Shown here piece by piece: positions 34,959 to 44,038 of a stretch of DNA of 64,000 bases. The translations under genes and the position numbers were made by a program. Within the stretch, counting starts at the first letter, position 1. Each line of letters opens with the position of its first letter. Source of the DNA: UBA822 sp965249775 (lineage in GTDB: Bacteria > Gemmatimonadota > Gemmatimonadetes > Longimicrobiales > Gaopeijiaceae); the NCBI GenBank assembly GCA_965249775.1, contig OZ252253.1:4464001-4528000 (forward strand). The letters run 5' to 3'. The notes under the pieces are model-generated. The model made no database searches. It saw only the letters and a list, made by a program, of their open reading frames with translations, and was not told where the DNA came from.

Positions 34959-36032
34959 ATGAGTCTGGATAATCCTAAATCGATCGGTCAGGACCTGTCT
35001 GAGCGCGAGCGACAGGTGCTCGAGGCCGTAATCCGTACGTACGTGGATTTCGCGGAGCCGGCTGGAAGCACGACCCTGGCAAAGAGGTTCGATCTCGGCG
35101 TTTCGCCGGCTACCGTCCGGAATACAATGAGCGCCCTCGAGACCAAGGGATATCTCTTCCATCGTCATACCTCGGCTGGACGCATTCCGACGGACCACGC
35201 CTACAGGTTTTACGTCGACCAGATCATGCGGCCGCAGCCACTGACAGAGGGCGAGCGCGGACGCCTCGTCCAGGAAATCGAGATCGGAGGATCTTCGGCG
35301 GTCGAGAGGCTCGTACGGCGTGCGATCCGGGCGCTCAGCGTGCTTTCAAGGGAGTTGGGTGTGGCGGTCGCTCCGAGTCTCGAGGAGGCGATCGTCGAGC
35401 GATTCGAGCTGATTCAGGTGTCGAGTGCGAAGATTCTGATGGTGATGACCATCAGAAGCGGGTTTGTCCACACGGTCTACGTCGATTTGCCAGGCGGGGT
35501 CAAGGGCGATGTCCTGACTGGTGTGACCCAGGTTCTCAATGAGCGGCTCGCGGGCTTGACCCTCCAAGCGATAAGCGAAACTCTGCCCGACCGACTGAGG
35601 GATACGGGGATAGGCGACGGCGGAGGGGCCGACGAACTCTTGAATATCTTCATTCAGTCGAGGTCCGAGTTGTTCGATTGGACGCCGCTCCAAGGGGATA
35701 AGGTTCATCTGGGCCAGACGAGCTTCCTGGCTTCTCAGCCGGAGTTCAACACGGGAGAGCAGCTCAAAGGGCTCATCGAACTGACGGAGCAGAGGACTCT
35801 GCTTGCCGACGTTCTGGGGAACAGGGAGCACAAGGGCGGACTAAAGATCACCATCGGCAGCGAAAACCCGGAGGAGGCTCTGACCGACTTTACGCTGGTC
35901 ACAGCGGAATACCGGGTCGGACAGCTCAAGGGCGTGATCGGCGTGATCGGTCCCACTCGGATGCCCTACGAAAAGGTAATCGCGATCGTCGACTATACGT
36001 CGACGCTGGTCAATAATGTTCTCGGCGTATAG
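34959..36032 (+). CDS. hrcA: Heat-inducible transcription repressor HrcA
   Basis: The 357-residue protein has the winged-helix start LSERERQVLEAVIRTYVDFA, VSPATVRNTMSALETKGYL and HTSAGRIPTDHAYRFYVD, then the GAF-like and insertion domains. HrcA represses chaperone operons by binding CIRCE elements. It sits just upstream of dnaJ, as is common, but I find no CIRCE repeat near its start and no Shine-Dalgarno sequence; the ATG follows an AT-rich stretch. groEL, grpE and dnaK are not in the window. Confidence 0.95.
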   Translation: MSLDNPKSIGQDLSERERQVLEAVIRTYVDFAEPAGSTTLAKRFDLGVSPATVRNTMSALETKGYLFHRHTSAGRIPTDHAYRFYVDQIMRPQPLTEGERGRLVQEIEIGGSSAVERLVRRAIRALSVLSRELGVAVAPSLEEAIVERFELIQVSSAKILMVMTIRSGFVHTVYVDLPGGVKGDVLTGVTQVLNERLAGLTLQAISETLPDRLRDTGIGDGGGADELLNIFIQSRSELFDWTPLQGDKVHLGQTSFLASQPEFNTGEQLKGLIELTEQRTLLADVLGNREHKGGLKITIGSENPEEALTDFTLVTAEYRVGQLKGVIGVIGPTRMPYEKVIAIVDYTSTLVNNVLGV

Positions 36033-36054
36033 CGCCGGATCTTTGCAGGGGTAA

Positions 36055-37209
36055 ATGGCTGACTACTACGAGTTGCTGGGCGTCTCGAGGGGCGCGAGCA
36101 CGGACGAGATCAAGAAGGGGTACCGTAAGCTCGCCCTGAAGTACCATCCCGATCGGAATCAAGGATCGAAGGCCAACGAGGACCGGTTCAAGCAAGTGAC
36201 CGAGGCCTACGAGGTGCTCCGCGATCCGGAGAAGCGCTCGATCTACGATCGGTACGGGGAGCAGGGGCTGAATCGGGGCGGTGGTGGGGCGGGCGGATTC
36301 GGGGGGTTCGACTTCTCCGATGCGATCGAGGTCTTCATGAGGGACTTCGGAGGGTTCGGGGACCTCTTCGGAGGAAGGCAACAGAGGGGTGGATCCCGAT
36401 CGGCGCCCAAAGGCGAGGCCATCAAGCTCAGGGTGCGGGTCTCACTCCAGGAGGTGGCCACGGGCGTTGTGAAGACGCTCAAGGTGGCGGTTCTGGGCAC
36501 CTGCGACGAGTGTTCGGGAACGGGGAGTGCCGACGGAGCCGCGCCTGCTCTCTGTGCGGCATGCCGAGGGTCGGGGGAGGAGCGTCAGGCGCAGCGAACG
36601 GTGTTCGGGCAGTTCATCAGCGTCGTTCCGTGCCGCACGTGCCGGGGTGAGGGCCGTGTGATCGAAACGCCGTGCCCAAAGTGTCACGGGGAAGGACGGG
36701 CCCGCTCCGAGAAGCCTATCAAGGTCGAGATACCCCCTGGTGTGACGTCCGAAAACTTCATTACGCTCCGCGGCGAGGGCAACGTGGGACCGAGGGGGGG
36801 GCCACGCGGGGATGTCCTGGTGCTGATCGAGGTCGAGGAGGACGCCCGTTTCGTCCGGGACGGCCCGCACCTGAGATACGATCTGCCCATCACCTACTCA
36901 CAGGCGGCCCTGGGTGATGAGGCCGAGGTCCCGACCGTCGGCGGGACAGTCAGAGTGACGATCCCGAAGGGCATCCAGAGCGGGGAAGTTTTGCGTCTCA
37001 AAGGCCACGGGCTCCCAGAGCTCCACGGGCGGGGGCAGGGGGACCAACTGGTACGGGTCGTGGTGTGGACGCCGGAGCGTTTGACGCCCGAACAGGAGGA
37101 GGCGATTCGTGCGCTTCGTGACCTGGAGGACCCCGCGCCGGAGCAACTCGATGGAGACTCCGGCAGGAGCATCTGGTCCCGTGTCAAAGAGGCGTTCACA
37201 CAGGCGTGA
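36055..37209 (+). CDS. dnaJ: Chaperone protein DnaJ
   Basis: The 384-residue protein has a J domain (YYELLGVSRGASTDEIKKGY; HPD in KYHPDRNQ), a Gly/Phe-rich linker (GGGGAGGFGGFDFSD), and four CxxCxGxG zinc motifs (CDECSGTG, CAACRGSG, CRTCRGEG, CPKCHGEG). C-terminal substrate-binding domains follow. It delivers substrates to DnaK and stimulates its ATPase. It follows hrcA by 22 bases and is probably in the same operon. Confidence 0.97.
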   Translation: MADYYELLGVSRGASTDEIKKGYRKLALKYHPDRNQGSKANEDRFKQVTEAYEVLRDPEKRSIYDRYGEQGLNRGGGGAGGFGGFDFSDAIEVFMRDFGGFGDLFGGRQQRGGSRSAPKGEAIKLRVRVSLQEVATGVVKTLKVAVLGTCDECSGTGSADGAAPALCAACRGSGEERQAQRTVFGQFISVVPCRTCRGEGRVIETPCPKCHGEGRARSEKPIKVEIPPGVTSENFITLRGEGNVGPRGGPRGDVLVLIEVEEDARFVRDGPHLRYDLPITYSQAALGDEAEVPTVGGTVRVTIPKGIQSGEVLRLKGHGLPELHGRGQGDQLVRVVVWTPERLTPEQEEAIRALRDLEDPAPEQLDGDSGRSIWSRVKEAFTQA

Positions 37210-37268
37210 TTAACGCTTCGGGTTCGTACGACATCCCTGACAGCTGATTGGCCCACTGGGACGCAGCG

Positions 37269-37661
37269 TTACACGCCCCGCTCGATCAGTTGCAGCCAAC
37301 GTGCCACTGATGTGGCCGAATTCTCATCGACCCTCTTTCCCAGACACCGAAGACTTTCCGCGGTCCGGGCCGATACCGGTGAGCTGGCTCGGTTGGCGGA
37401 AGCGAGGCCGAGGACCCAAGTCTCCGGGCTCCACGGTGGGGCCTCGTCTGGCTTTGCCGTTGCCCGACGCCAAGGGCCGATCAGGGGGTCGAGAACACGA
37501 AAAAGGTCGGGACGCGACCGAATCTCCGTCAGGATCCGCTCGGCACCGGCGACTTGGCCCACCGTTTCGTCCACAATCGCCTCGATGAGGCGAGAGAGTG
37601 GAAGGGCCGGTGTGGGGGAACGACTCAGGATATCCATCACAAGGTCTGGTATGGTTTTCAT
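37269..37661 (-). CDS. Hypothetical protein, 130 residues
   Basis: The product begins MKTIPDLVMDILSRSPTPALPLSRLIEAIVDET (read here in two pieces of 20 or fewer: MKTIPDLVMDILSRS and LSRLIEAIVDET). It looks like a small winged-helix N-terminus with a Trp-rich middle (GPWRR, PPWSPETWVLG). No family is recognised. AGGGGG lies 6 bases before the ATG. It is convergent with dnaJ and divergent from the YqeY-like gene; the opposite-strand frames here are weaker. It could be a real DNA-binding regulator, but that is a guess. Confidence 0.6.
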   Translation of the reverse strand: MKTIPDLVMDILSRSPTPALPLSRLIEAIVDETVGQVAGAERILTEIRSRPDLFRVLDPLIGPWRRATAKPDEAPPWSPETWVLGLASANRASSPVSARTAESLRCLGKRVDENSATSVARWLQLIERGV

Positions 37662-37814
37662 GGTCCCCCTGAGGTTGCGGAAACAGCATCGGCCGTTCCC
37701 CCGCAGGTCGCGGAAAACAGCGTTGGCCGCTCAAGACTTGGCCCGAGGATAGGGTTGGGGTGAGGGCGGCCCCATGGCTGGATGAGACCGTGTTTACCGT
37801 GTAGCTTCCCACCC

Positions 37815-38258
37815 ATGTCGGAAGATCTGAAATCGAGACTCCGCAATGACCTCGTCGTGGTCCGCAAAGCGCGAAATCGGTTGGGCACGGTGGTCCTTAC
37901 GACCCTCCTTTCGGAAGTGCGTAATCGGGAAATCGAGGTCGGCGAAGAGCTGGATGACGAGGGGGTTCAGCGCGTCGTCGCCAGGGCGATCAAGCAACGG
38001 CGTGACGCCGCGGAGCAGATGCTGGAGGCCGGACGCCCGGAGTTGGCCGAAAAAGAATCCGAGGAGGCCGCCATGCTCCAAGCGTACCTACCACCCGGTC
38101 TCTCCGAATCCGAGGTGCACGCCATGGTCCGGGAGGCCATCGATGCCGGTGCCACCGAGATGGGCGCCGTGATGGGCCGAATCATGCCGAAGATTCGAGG
38201 ACGCTTCGATGGAAAGGAAGCGAACCGCATCGTCCGGGAGGAGCTGGAAGGCTGTTGA
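37815..38258 (+). CDS. GatB/YqeY-domain protein
   Basis: From the ATG at 37815 the product has 147 residues and matches the YqeY family: LKSRLRNDLVVVRKARNRLG, EEAAMLQAYLPPGLSESEV and MGAVMGRIMPKIRGRFDGKE. The domain is related to the tail of the GatB amidotransferase and is thought to bind tRNA. The last codons and the stop (GAA GGC TGT TGA) come from the left end of dispersed-element copy B, so the element has supplied this gene's terminus. Confidence 0.92.
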   Translation: MSEDLKSRLRNDLVVVRKARNRLGTVVLTTLLSEVRNREIEVGEELDDEGVQRVVARAIKQRRDAAEQMLEAGRPELAEKESEEAAMLQAYLPPGLSESEVHAMVREAIDAGATEMGAVMGRIMPKIRGRFDGKEANRIVREELEGC

Positions 38259-38520
38259 AGAGGTACAGCGGGTCGCGCACATGGCGCTTGTGCGCGTTCA
38301 GACAAGGAACGACGACGAGGCGTAGCACAGCGGGCACCGCGGCGAAGCCGTGGTCGCGAGGAGGAGAGACGCAGGATCAACCGCACGACCGCCATGTGCC
38401 CACCACCATGAGGGGAATGATCTTACACGTTGAAGGGTTGCGGTGGCACGACCCCATCTCCGTTGTTGGAGCTCCTAGCCGTAGCTATTGCTATGGCGTC
38501 GTCGCTCCGCCTAGGAGCTA

Positions 38521-39661
38521 GTGTAGTGTCGCTAAATTATCTTGCATGATATAAGGCTACGTGGTATTGTATGACATGCCACTACCCATACGTGTTATGC
38601 CACTGCGCCGCGGGGACCGCGCGCGCCTCGAATCGCTGGTCCGATCCCGCACGACCCCCCAACGCGTGGTCGAGCGCGCCCGCATTGTGCTCGGGTCCGC
38701 TGCGGGGGACTCGGGCTCGACTATTTGTGGTGATGTCGGCGTCTCGCGCCCGACCGTCACACTCTGGTTGGATCGGTATGAGGCTGGCGGGCTTGCGGCC
38801 CTCCGGGCCGACCGCCCGCGGTCGGGACGCCCGAAACGTATTACCCTGGCCGAGGAAGAAGCCATCGTGCACCGCACGACACAAACGACGCCGCCCACGG
38901 GCCGCGGCACCCATTGGAGTACGCGGCTGATGGCCGAAGTGACCGGCTTGCATCACTCCACGATTGCGCGCATCTGGAAGGCCCATGGGTTGCGCCCCCA
39001 TCGGGTCCGGTCGTTCAAGTTGTCCACCGACCCCGCCTTCGTAGAAAAACTCCGGGATGTCGTCGGGTTGTACCTGCAGCCGCCTGAGCGGGCGATCGTC
39101 TTCTCCTTTGATGAGAAGAGCCAGATCCAGGCCCTGGATCGCACCCAGCCAGGCCTGCCGCTGAAGCGCGGGCGCGCCGGCACCTTCACCCACGATTACA
39201 AGCGCCATGGCACGACCACGCTATTTGCGGCCCTCGATGTGGCCACCGGCCACGTCATTCAGGAGTGCATGCCGAAGCATCGCCATCAGGAGTTTCTCAA
39301 GTTCATGAACACGGTCGTGCGCACGACGGCCAAGGATCTCGACATCCACGTCATCCTCGACAACTACGCCACGCACAAACATCCCAAGGTGAAACAGTGG
39401 CTCCAACGTCATCGGCGAGTCCATTTCCATTTCACGCCCACCTCGGCCTCGTGGCTCAATCTTGTCGAACGCTTCTTCAGCGAACTCACCGAGCGACAAC
39501 TGCGGCGGCTCGCCGTTACCAGCGTGGACGAGTTGATCCAAGCCATCACCGACTACATCGAGTGCCGCAACGAAAACCCCACACCTTTCACATGGACAGC
39601 CACCGTCCGCCAGATCCTCAAGAAGGTCAACAAAGCCAATGAGACTTTGGCGACACTACAC
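38521..39661 (+). mobile_element. IS630-family insertion sequence, 1141 bp
   Basis: Terminal inverted repeats GTGTAGTGTCGCTAAA (38521) and the complement of its right-end partner (GTGTAGTGTCGCCAAAGTC, ending at 39661) differ at one base over the first 16. TA dinucleotides at 38519-38520 and 39662-39663 are the duplicated target, the hallmark of IS630/Tc1-mariner elements. It carries one transposase gene and appears intact. It inserted into the right half of the dispersed element. Confidence 0.93.
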
Positions 39662-39664
39662 TAG
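38561..39664 (+). CDS. IS630-family transposase
   Basis: The 367-residue protein has an N-terminal helix-turn-helix (ICGDVGVSRPTVTLWLDRYE), a second HTH-like segment, and a DDE catalytic domain with FSFDEKSQIQALDR (first Asp), HVILDNYATHKHPKV (second Asp) and SWLNLVERFFSELTERQLR (Glu). This is the IS630 layout and length. The frame is complete, and its stop lies in the right flanking TA. An in-frame ATG at 38576 would shorten the N-terminus by five residues. Confidence 0.95.
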   Translation: MVLYDMPLPIRVMPLRRGDRARLESLVRSRTTPQRVVERARIVLGSAAGDSGSTICGDVGVSRPTVTLWLDRYEAGGLAALRADRPRSGRPKRITLAEEEAIVHRTTQTTPPTGRGTHWSTRLMAEVTGLHHSTIARIWKAHGLRPHRVRSFKLSTDPAFVEKLRDVVGLYLQPPERAIVFSFDEKSQIQALDRTQPGLPLKRGRAGTFTHDYKRHGTTTLFAALDVATGHVIQECMPKHRHQEFLKFMNTVVRTTAKDLDIHVILDNYATHKHPKVKQWLQRHRRVHFHFTPTSASWLNLVERFFSELTERQLRRLAVTSVDELIQAITDYIECRNENPTPFTWTATVRQILKKVNKANETLATLH

Positions 39665-39751
39665 GGTCGTGGCATCCGCAACGCGGCCCACTGTACCTCT
39701 TCAACAGCCTTCCGCTATGAATATGGAGCGGCTCACCCCCGCTTCCGTGGG

Positions 39752-42181
39752 ATGAGCGAGCACGCCCTCACCGTTCTGGACTTCCATCGAGCCCTAGAAC
39801 AGGTGGCGGGTCACGCCACGTCCGAGGCTGGACGCGCGGCCGTCCTTTCCATGCGGCCGCATACGGATCGCGAGTGGGTGGAGCGCGAGCTCACGCGAGT
39901 CTCGGAGACCGCGACCTTTCTCGAAGCACACTCACCGTGGTCACCGCCCGAGATCCCCGATTGTCCGCCGATTTTCGAGCGCCTGGCGGTCGAGGGTAGT
40001 GTGTTGGAAGGGGCGGAGCTGCACGCCGTGGGTGTTTCGCTCGTGTCTGGTGGGCAGTTGGCCGAGGCGCTCGACGCAGAGTCTTCAAATGGAGAGTCCT
40101 CGAAAGGAAAATCCTCGAAGGGAGAGGCATCGAGCGAGGGGGCGGCGGATGTGGAAGCCGGTCGCTTTGCGGCTCTCGCGTTCGTCCGAAACCGGTTACA
40201 CACCGACCCGGATCTCCAAGATCGAATCGCAAGAACTACGGACGCCTCGGGGGAAATCCTGGACACGGCCAGCCCCGATCTTCGGCGAATCCGCAAGCAG
40301 CTTCGTGGCTCGCGAAACAAGATCGTGCGCAAACTGGAGGCGTTTATCGCGGATCTGCCCGAGCGGGTCAGGGTGGCGGACGCCTCCGTCGGCATTCGCG
40401 ACGGGCGCTATGTCGTGCCTGTTCGCAGAGAGGGAAAAAGGGATGTTGGCGGAATCGTTCACGATGAATCCCAGACCGGTGGGACGCTCTTTGTCGAGCC
40501 GCCGATGGCCATCGAGCTCACGAACGAGTTGCGAGGGCTCGAGCGTGAAAAAACCAGGGAGATCCATCGCATCCTTTCCGAGATCACACAGACACTGCGA
40601 CCCCTTCAACCGTCGTTGACCGCCAGTTGGGAAGCGCTAGTCGAGCTCGACTCGCTCAGTGCTCGGGCTCGGGCCGCGGGTGAATGGGGCGCAACTCGCC
40701 CCGAGCTGTCGGGCGAATCGGAGGGCTGGACGATCGTTCGGGGCCGCCATCCGCTCCTGCTGGCGAATTCCGACGAACCCGTGGTGCCGTTCGACCTGAC
40801 GCTGGAGCCCAGTGAGCGGATTCTGGTCGTCTCCGGCCCCAACACGGGTGGCAAGAGTGTCTTCCTGAAGGCCGTGGGGCTGATCACTCATCTGACCCAG
40901 AGTGGAGTCGTCCCACCGGTCGAGGAGGGGACCCGACTTCCGGTGTTCGATTCGATTTTCGCGGATATCGGAGACGAGCAATCCATAGCGGAAAGTCTCT
41001 CGACTTTTTCCGCCCACCTGACGATATGGAAGGAAATCATCGAGCATGCCGACAGTGGGTCGCTGGTTCTCCTCGACGAGATGGGGACGGGCACGGATCC
41101 GGCCGAAGGCGCCGCCCTTTCCCGGGCAATGATCGAGCACCTTTCCGAGAGGGGCGCGACCGCCGCGGTCACCTCACATCTTGGCGCCCTGAAGCGCCTC
41201 GACGCCGAGGGCAGTGGTGTCGTCAACGCGTCGCTCCAGTTCGATGCTGACGAGATGAAGCCTACGTACGAGCTCGTAAAGGGAAGGCCCGGGCGCAGTT
41301 ATGGTCTGGCGACCGCCCGCCGTCTAGGGATTCCCGCCGAGGTGCTCGAGCGGGCGGAGGCGCACGTGGAGGGCGGTGATGCCTCAATGGAGGACCTTCT
41401 CGAGCGGCTCGAAAACAAGGAGAAAGAGGCTCGCAAGTTGGTCGAGGATCTGAGTCGCGAGCGGGAGGACACCGCCGGCCGTCGCGCGGAAGTAGAGGCT
41501 CGCGAGTCCGACCTTCGCAAGGAGGAGCGCGAAGCGGAACAGAGGACCCGTGAGGAGGCACGGCGCGTCCTGATGGAAGCTCGACAGGAGGTCGAGGCAG
41601 CCATCCGTGAGGTTCGGGATGCGGCGAGCGGAAAGGAGCTCGAGAACGCCGCTCGCAGTGCACGGCGAAGAGTTGAAGAGGCGGCCCGCCGTCAAGAAGA
41701 ACTTCGGCCAGGCGCCCCCGTTGTGTCCGGCTCTGGGACGTTCACGCCTGGGGACCGCGTACGGTTGCTCGACGGAAGTCTGAAAGGCGTCGTGGCCGAG
41801 GTACGAGACGACCGCGCCGTCATCGATGCGTCCGGGATCCGCATGAAGGTCCGCATAGCGGATCTGGAGTTGATGAATCGCGATGGGGCTCAGGATGCTT
41901 CGTCCGGTTCGGTCTCGTGGAAGGCATCCGACGCACCGGTCTGCACGGAGGTCGACCTCCGCGGCTTTCGGGTGGACGAAGTCGACCAAGCATTGTTGCG
42001 CTCCATAGATGAGGCGATCCTTTCCGATCTCACGGAGCTGAGGATCATCCATGGCAAAGGGACTGGCGCAGTGCGGGCACGGGTGACCGCTTTGCTCGAA
42101 GACGATGCCCGAGTGGCCGCGTTCCGGGTCGGCGGGCGTGGCGAGGGAGGGGCCGGCGTTACCGTGGCGAGCCTCAGATGA
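39752..42181 (+). CDS. Endonuclease/ATPase MutS2
   Basis: The 809-residue protein has the MutS2 plan: clamp and core helices, a MutS ATPase with GPNTGGKS (362-369), LLDEMGTGTDPAEG and VTSHLGALKRL, a long coiled coil (about 545-660), and a C-terminal Smr nuclease domain (VDLRGFRVDEVDQALLRSID split; HGKGTGAVR). MutS2 acts on recombination intermediates and on collided ribosomes in different bacteria. A Ser/Lys/Gly repeat (SSNGESSKGKSSKGEASS) is inserted near residue 112. The gene ends in a tandem duplication shared with dnaG. Confidence 0.93.
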   Translation: MSEHALTVLDFHRALEQVAGHATSEAGRAAVLSMRPHTDREWVERELTRVSETATFLEAHSPWSPPEIPDCPPIFERLAVEGSVLEGAELHAVGVSLVSGGQLAEALDAESSNGESSKGKSSKGEASSEGAADVEAGRFAALAFVRNRLHTDPDLQDRIARTTDASGEILDTASPDLRRIRKQLRGSRNKIVRKLEAFIADLPERVRVADASVGIRDGRYVVPVRREGKRDVGGIVHDESQTGGTLFVEPPMAIELTNELRGLEREKTREIHRILSEITQTLRPLQPSLTASWEALVELDSLSARARAAGEWGATRPELSGESEGWTIVRGRHPLLLANSDEPVVPFDLTLEPSERILVVSGPNTGGKSVFLKAVGLITHLTQSGVVPPVEEGTRLPVFDSIFADIGDEQSIAESLSTFSAHLTIWKEIIEHADSGSLVLLDEMGTGTDPAEGAALSRAMIEHLSERGATAAVTSHLGALKRLDAEGSGVVNASLQFDADEMKPTYELVKGRPGRSYGLATARRLGIPAEVLERAEAHVEGGDASMEDLLERLENKEKEARKLVEDLSREREDTAGRRAEVEARESDLRKEEREAEQRTREEARRVLMEARQEVEAAIREVRDAASGKELENAARSARRRVEEAARRQEELRPGAPVVSGSGTFTPGDRVRLLDGSLKGVVAEVRDDRAVIDASGIRMKVRIADLELMNRDGAQDASSGSVSWKASDAPVCTEVDLRGFRVDEVDQALLRSIDEAILSDLTELRIIHGKGTGAVRARVTALLEDDARVAAFRVGGRGEGGAGVTVASLR

Positions 42182-42221
42182 TTCCCCACGATGTGGCGAG
42201 CCTCACATGATTCCTGACGAT
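42164..42221 (+). repeat. 29-bp tandem duplication across the mutS2 end and dnaG start
   Basis: Units 42164-42192 and 42193-42221 (GTGGCGAGCCTCASATGATT, then CCyyACGAT) differ at three bases. The first copy holds the mutS2 stop overlapping an ATG; the second holds the functional dnaG ATG at 42207. Confidence 0.9.
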
Positions 42222-44006
42222 CAGGTCGAGGAGGTCCGGGCCCGGGCCGACATCGTTCAGGTGATCGGCGACATCGTGCCTCTGAGGAAATCCGGAAAGG
42301 ACTACAAGGCGTGCTGCCCTTTCCACGATGAAAAGACGCCGAGCTTCTACGTGGTCCCGGCTAAAGGATTCTACAAGTGCTTTGGGTGTGGAGAGTCCGG
42401 TGACACATTTGCGTTCCTCATGAAACACCTCGGTCTCAGCTTCGTGGATGCCGTTAAGCATGCGGCGGCCAGTGCCGGAGTGGAGATCAGAGAAATCAGC
42501 CGGGGCCAGACCGGTGAGGATCCGTTTCGGCATCTCTTCGAGGCCAACGCCTTCGCGCGCATGTTCTTCCAGGACTCACTCTGGGACGAGACCGCCGGCG
42601 ACCCGGCGCGCGCTTATCTGGAGGAGCGGGGCATCGGCCGGGAGACGGCCGAGCGATTCGGGATCGGCTATGCTCCTAATGCATGGCGAGGGCTTCGCGA
42701 GGCGGCGTCGCACCACGGCATCGAGGAAGAGGCTCTCATGGAAGTGGGCCTCGTCACCCGTAGTGAAAAGCGGAAGGATCCCTACGACCGATTCCGCGAC
42801 CGCCTCATCTTTCCAATCGAGAGTCTCTCGGGGAAGGTGCTGGGTTTCGGCGGCCGGGTCTTGGGTGCGGGAAGGGAAGGATCGCCCAAGTATCTCAACT
42901 CTCCCGAGTCTCCGATCTACCACAAGGGGGAGGTCCTCTACGGGTTGAGTTGGGCGAAGAACGCGATCCGTAGGCGCGAGACGGCTCTCGTGGTGGAGGG
43001 CTACATGGATGTCGTGTCCCTCGCTGCGGCCGGATTCGAGAACGCGGTCGCTCCGCTCGGAACGGCGGTTACTCCGGAACAGGTAGCCGTTCTCCGCCGC
43101 TATACGTCGAGGGCTCACCTCCTGTTCGATAGTGACGCGGCCGGACTCAAGGCGACGTTCCGAGCCGCAGATCTACTCTTGACCGGAGGTTTGCACCCCT
43201 CCGTCGTTACGTTTCCGCCGGGAGAGGATCCGGACACGGTCGTTCACTCCGGGGGAGCCGAGGCGCTCCAAGGCCACATCGACGGGGCCATCGACGTCCT
43301 CGACCGAAAGCTACAAATCCTGGAAGAACGAGATCATTTCGGAAGCATCGAGCAGACACGGGCAGCCATCGACCGGCTGCTTCCGACGCTTCGTGCGGTC
43401 AAGGATCCGGCCTTACGGGACATCTACGTTGCGAAGGTCTCGGAGCGAACCGGCGTACGGCGAGACACATTGGAGGGCGAATTGGCACGGGTCGCCCCCC
43501 CACCCACCCAACGGAGGGTGGCGCGGCGGGATCACCGCCGCCCGTCGGTAGGCCCCGTTCCCGCAATGGGGCCCGAGCGCGAATTGCTCCTTCTCATGAC
43601 TAAAGGCCGGGATTGGATCGAGCGTGTTGGGGAGCGTCTCGGCCCTGACGACTTCGTGGACGTGAGGTACCGTGCCGTCTTCGAGTCCCTGTTGGCGGAC
43701 CATGATCTCACGCATCCGCCAGAGAAAATGGTGCCCGAGGCCGCGCGCGTGCTCGAGGAGTTGCTGGCCGATCCGACGGAGTTGAGCCGGGCGCACCGAG
43801 TTTTCGAAGAGTCGTTGGGCAAGATCCTCAGTACTTTGTTGCAGGAAAGGCTCGACGCGGTGGACCATCTCCTACAGAATACGTTGGACGAGCAGCAAGA
43901 GACCCAACTCCTGGTGGAAAAAGCTCGGCTCAGCAAAGAGCGTAGGGAGTTAGGGCAGGACTGGTCGCCGACGGTGCGTAGAGCACTAAAGGGTAATCAC
44001 CTATAG
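42207..44006 (+). CDS. dnaG: DNA primase DnaG
   Basis: From ATG 42207 the product has 599 residues. It has a CHC2 zinc finger (Cys37, His40, Cys58, Cys61: CCPFHDEKTPSF; YKCFGCGESGD), a catalytic core with YLEERGI and FGFGGR-like FGGRVLG, and a Toprim domain with VVEGYMDVVSL and FDSDAAGLKA. A C-terminal DnaB-binding region follows. It makes RNA primers for replication. The longer frame from 42105 runs through mutS2 and is not the start. No rpoD lies immediately downstream. Confidence 0.96.
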   Translation: MIPDDQVEEVRARADIVQVIGDIVPLRKSGKDYKACCPFHDEKTPSFYVVPAKGFYKCFGCGESGDTFAFLMKHLGLSFVDAVKHAAASAGVEIREISRGQTGEDPFRHLFEANAFARMFFQDSLWDETAGDPARAYLEERGIGRETAERFGIGYAPNAWRGLREAASHHGIEEEALMEVGLVTRSEKRKDPYDRFRDRLIFPIESLSGKVLGFGGRVLGAGREGSPKYLNSPESPIYHKGEVLYGLSWAKNAIRRRETALVVEGYMDVVSLAAAGFENAVAPLGTAVTPEQVAVLRRYTSRAHLLFDSDAAGLKATFRAADLLLTGGLHPSVVTFPPGEDPDTVVHSGGAEALQGHIDGAIDVLDRKLQILEERDHFGSIEQTRAAIDRLLPTLRAVKDPALRDIYVAKVSERTGVRRDTLEGELARVAPPPTQRRVARRDHRRPSVGPVPAMGPERELLLLMTKGRDWIERVGERLGPDDFVDVRYRAVFESLLADHDLTHPPEKMVPEAARVLEELLADPTELSRAHRVFEESLGKILSTLLQERLDAVDHLLQNTLDEQQETQLLVEKARLSKERRELGQDWSPTVRRALKGNHL

Positions 44007-44038
44007 AGCCGATAGGCCATTCGAGTAGAGAGCGTTCT

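Larger units (their letters stand above)
38246..39713 (+). repeat. Full copy B of the dispersed structured element, split by an IS
   Basis: The ends (38246 onward and up to 39713) are inverted repeats of about 32 bases with two mismatches (GGAAGGCTGTTGAAGAGGTA...). Copies A and B share the internal pairs, GCACATGGCG at 38277-38286 with CGCCATGTGC at 38390-38399. The variable hairpin position holds ACCGCGGC-GAA-GCCGTGGT (38336-38354) where copy A has GTAGC-AAA-GCTAC. Removing 38521-39661 plus one TA restores an uninterrupted element of 325 bases collinear with copy A. The interval 38259-38560 holds no other gene. Confidence 0.88.

Noticed and set aside
34900..34990. CIRCE operator expected near hrcA
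   Set aside because: No TTAGCACTC-N9-GAGTGCTAA-like repeat is visible upstream of hrcA or dnaJ.
37211..37271. Inverted repeat TAACGCT/AGCGTTA after dnaJ
   Set aside because: Seven bases with a 47-base loop is expected by chance in GC-rich sequence, and there is no T run.
38255..38521. 88-residue frame at the left part of element copy B
   Set aside because: It starts in the terminal arm, crosses the hairpins and ends at the IS border. Copy A does not keep the frame.
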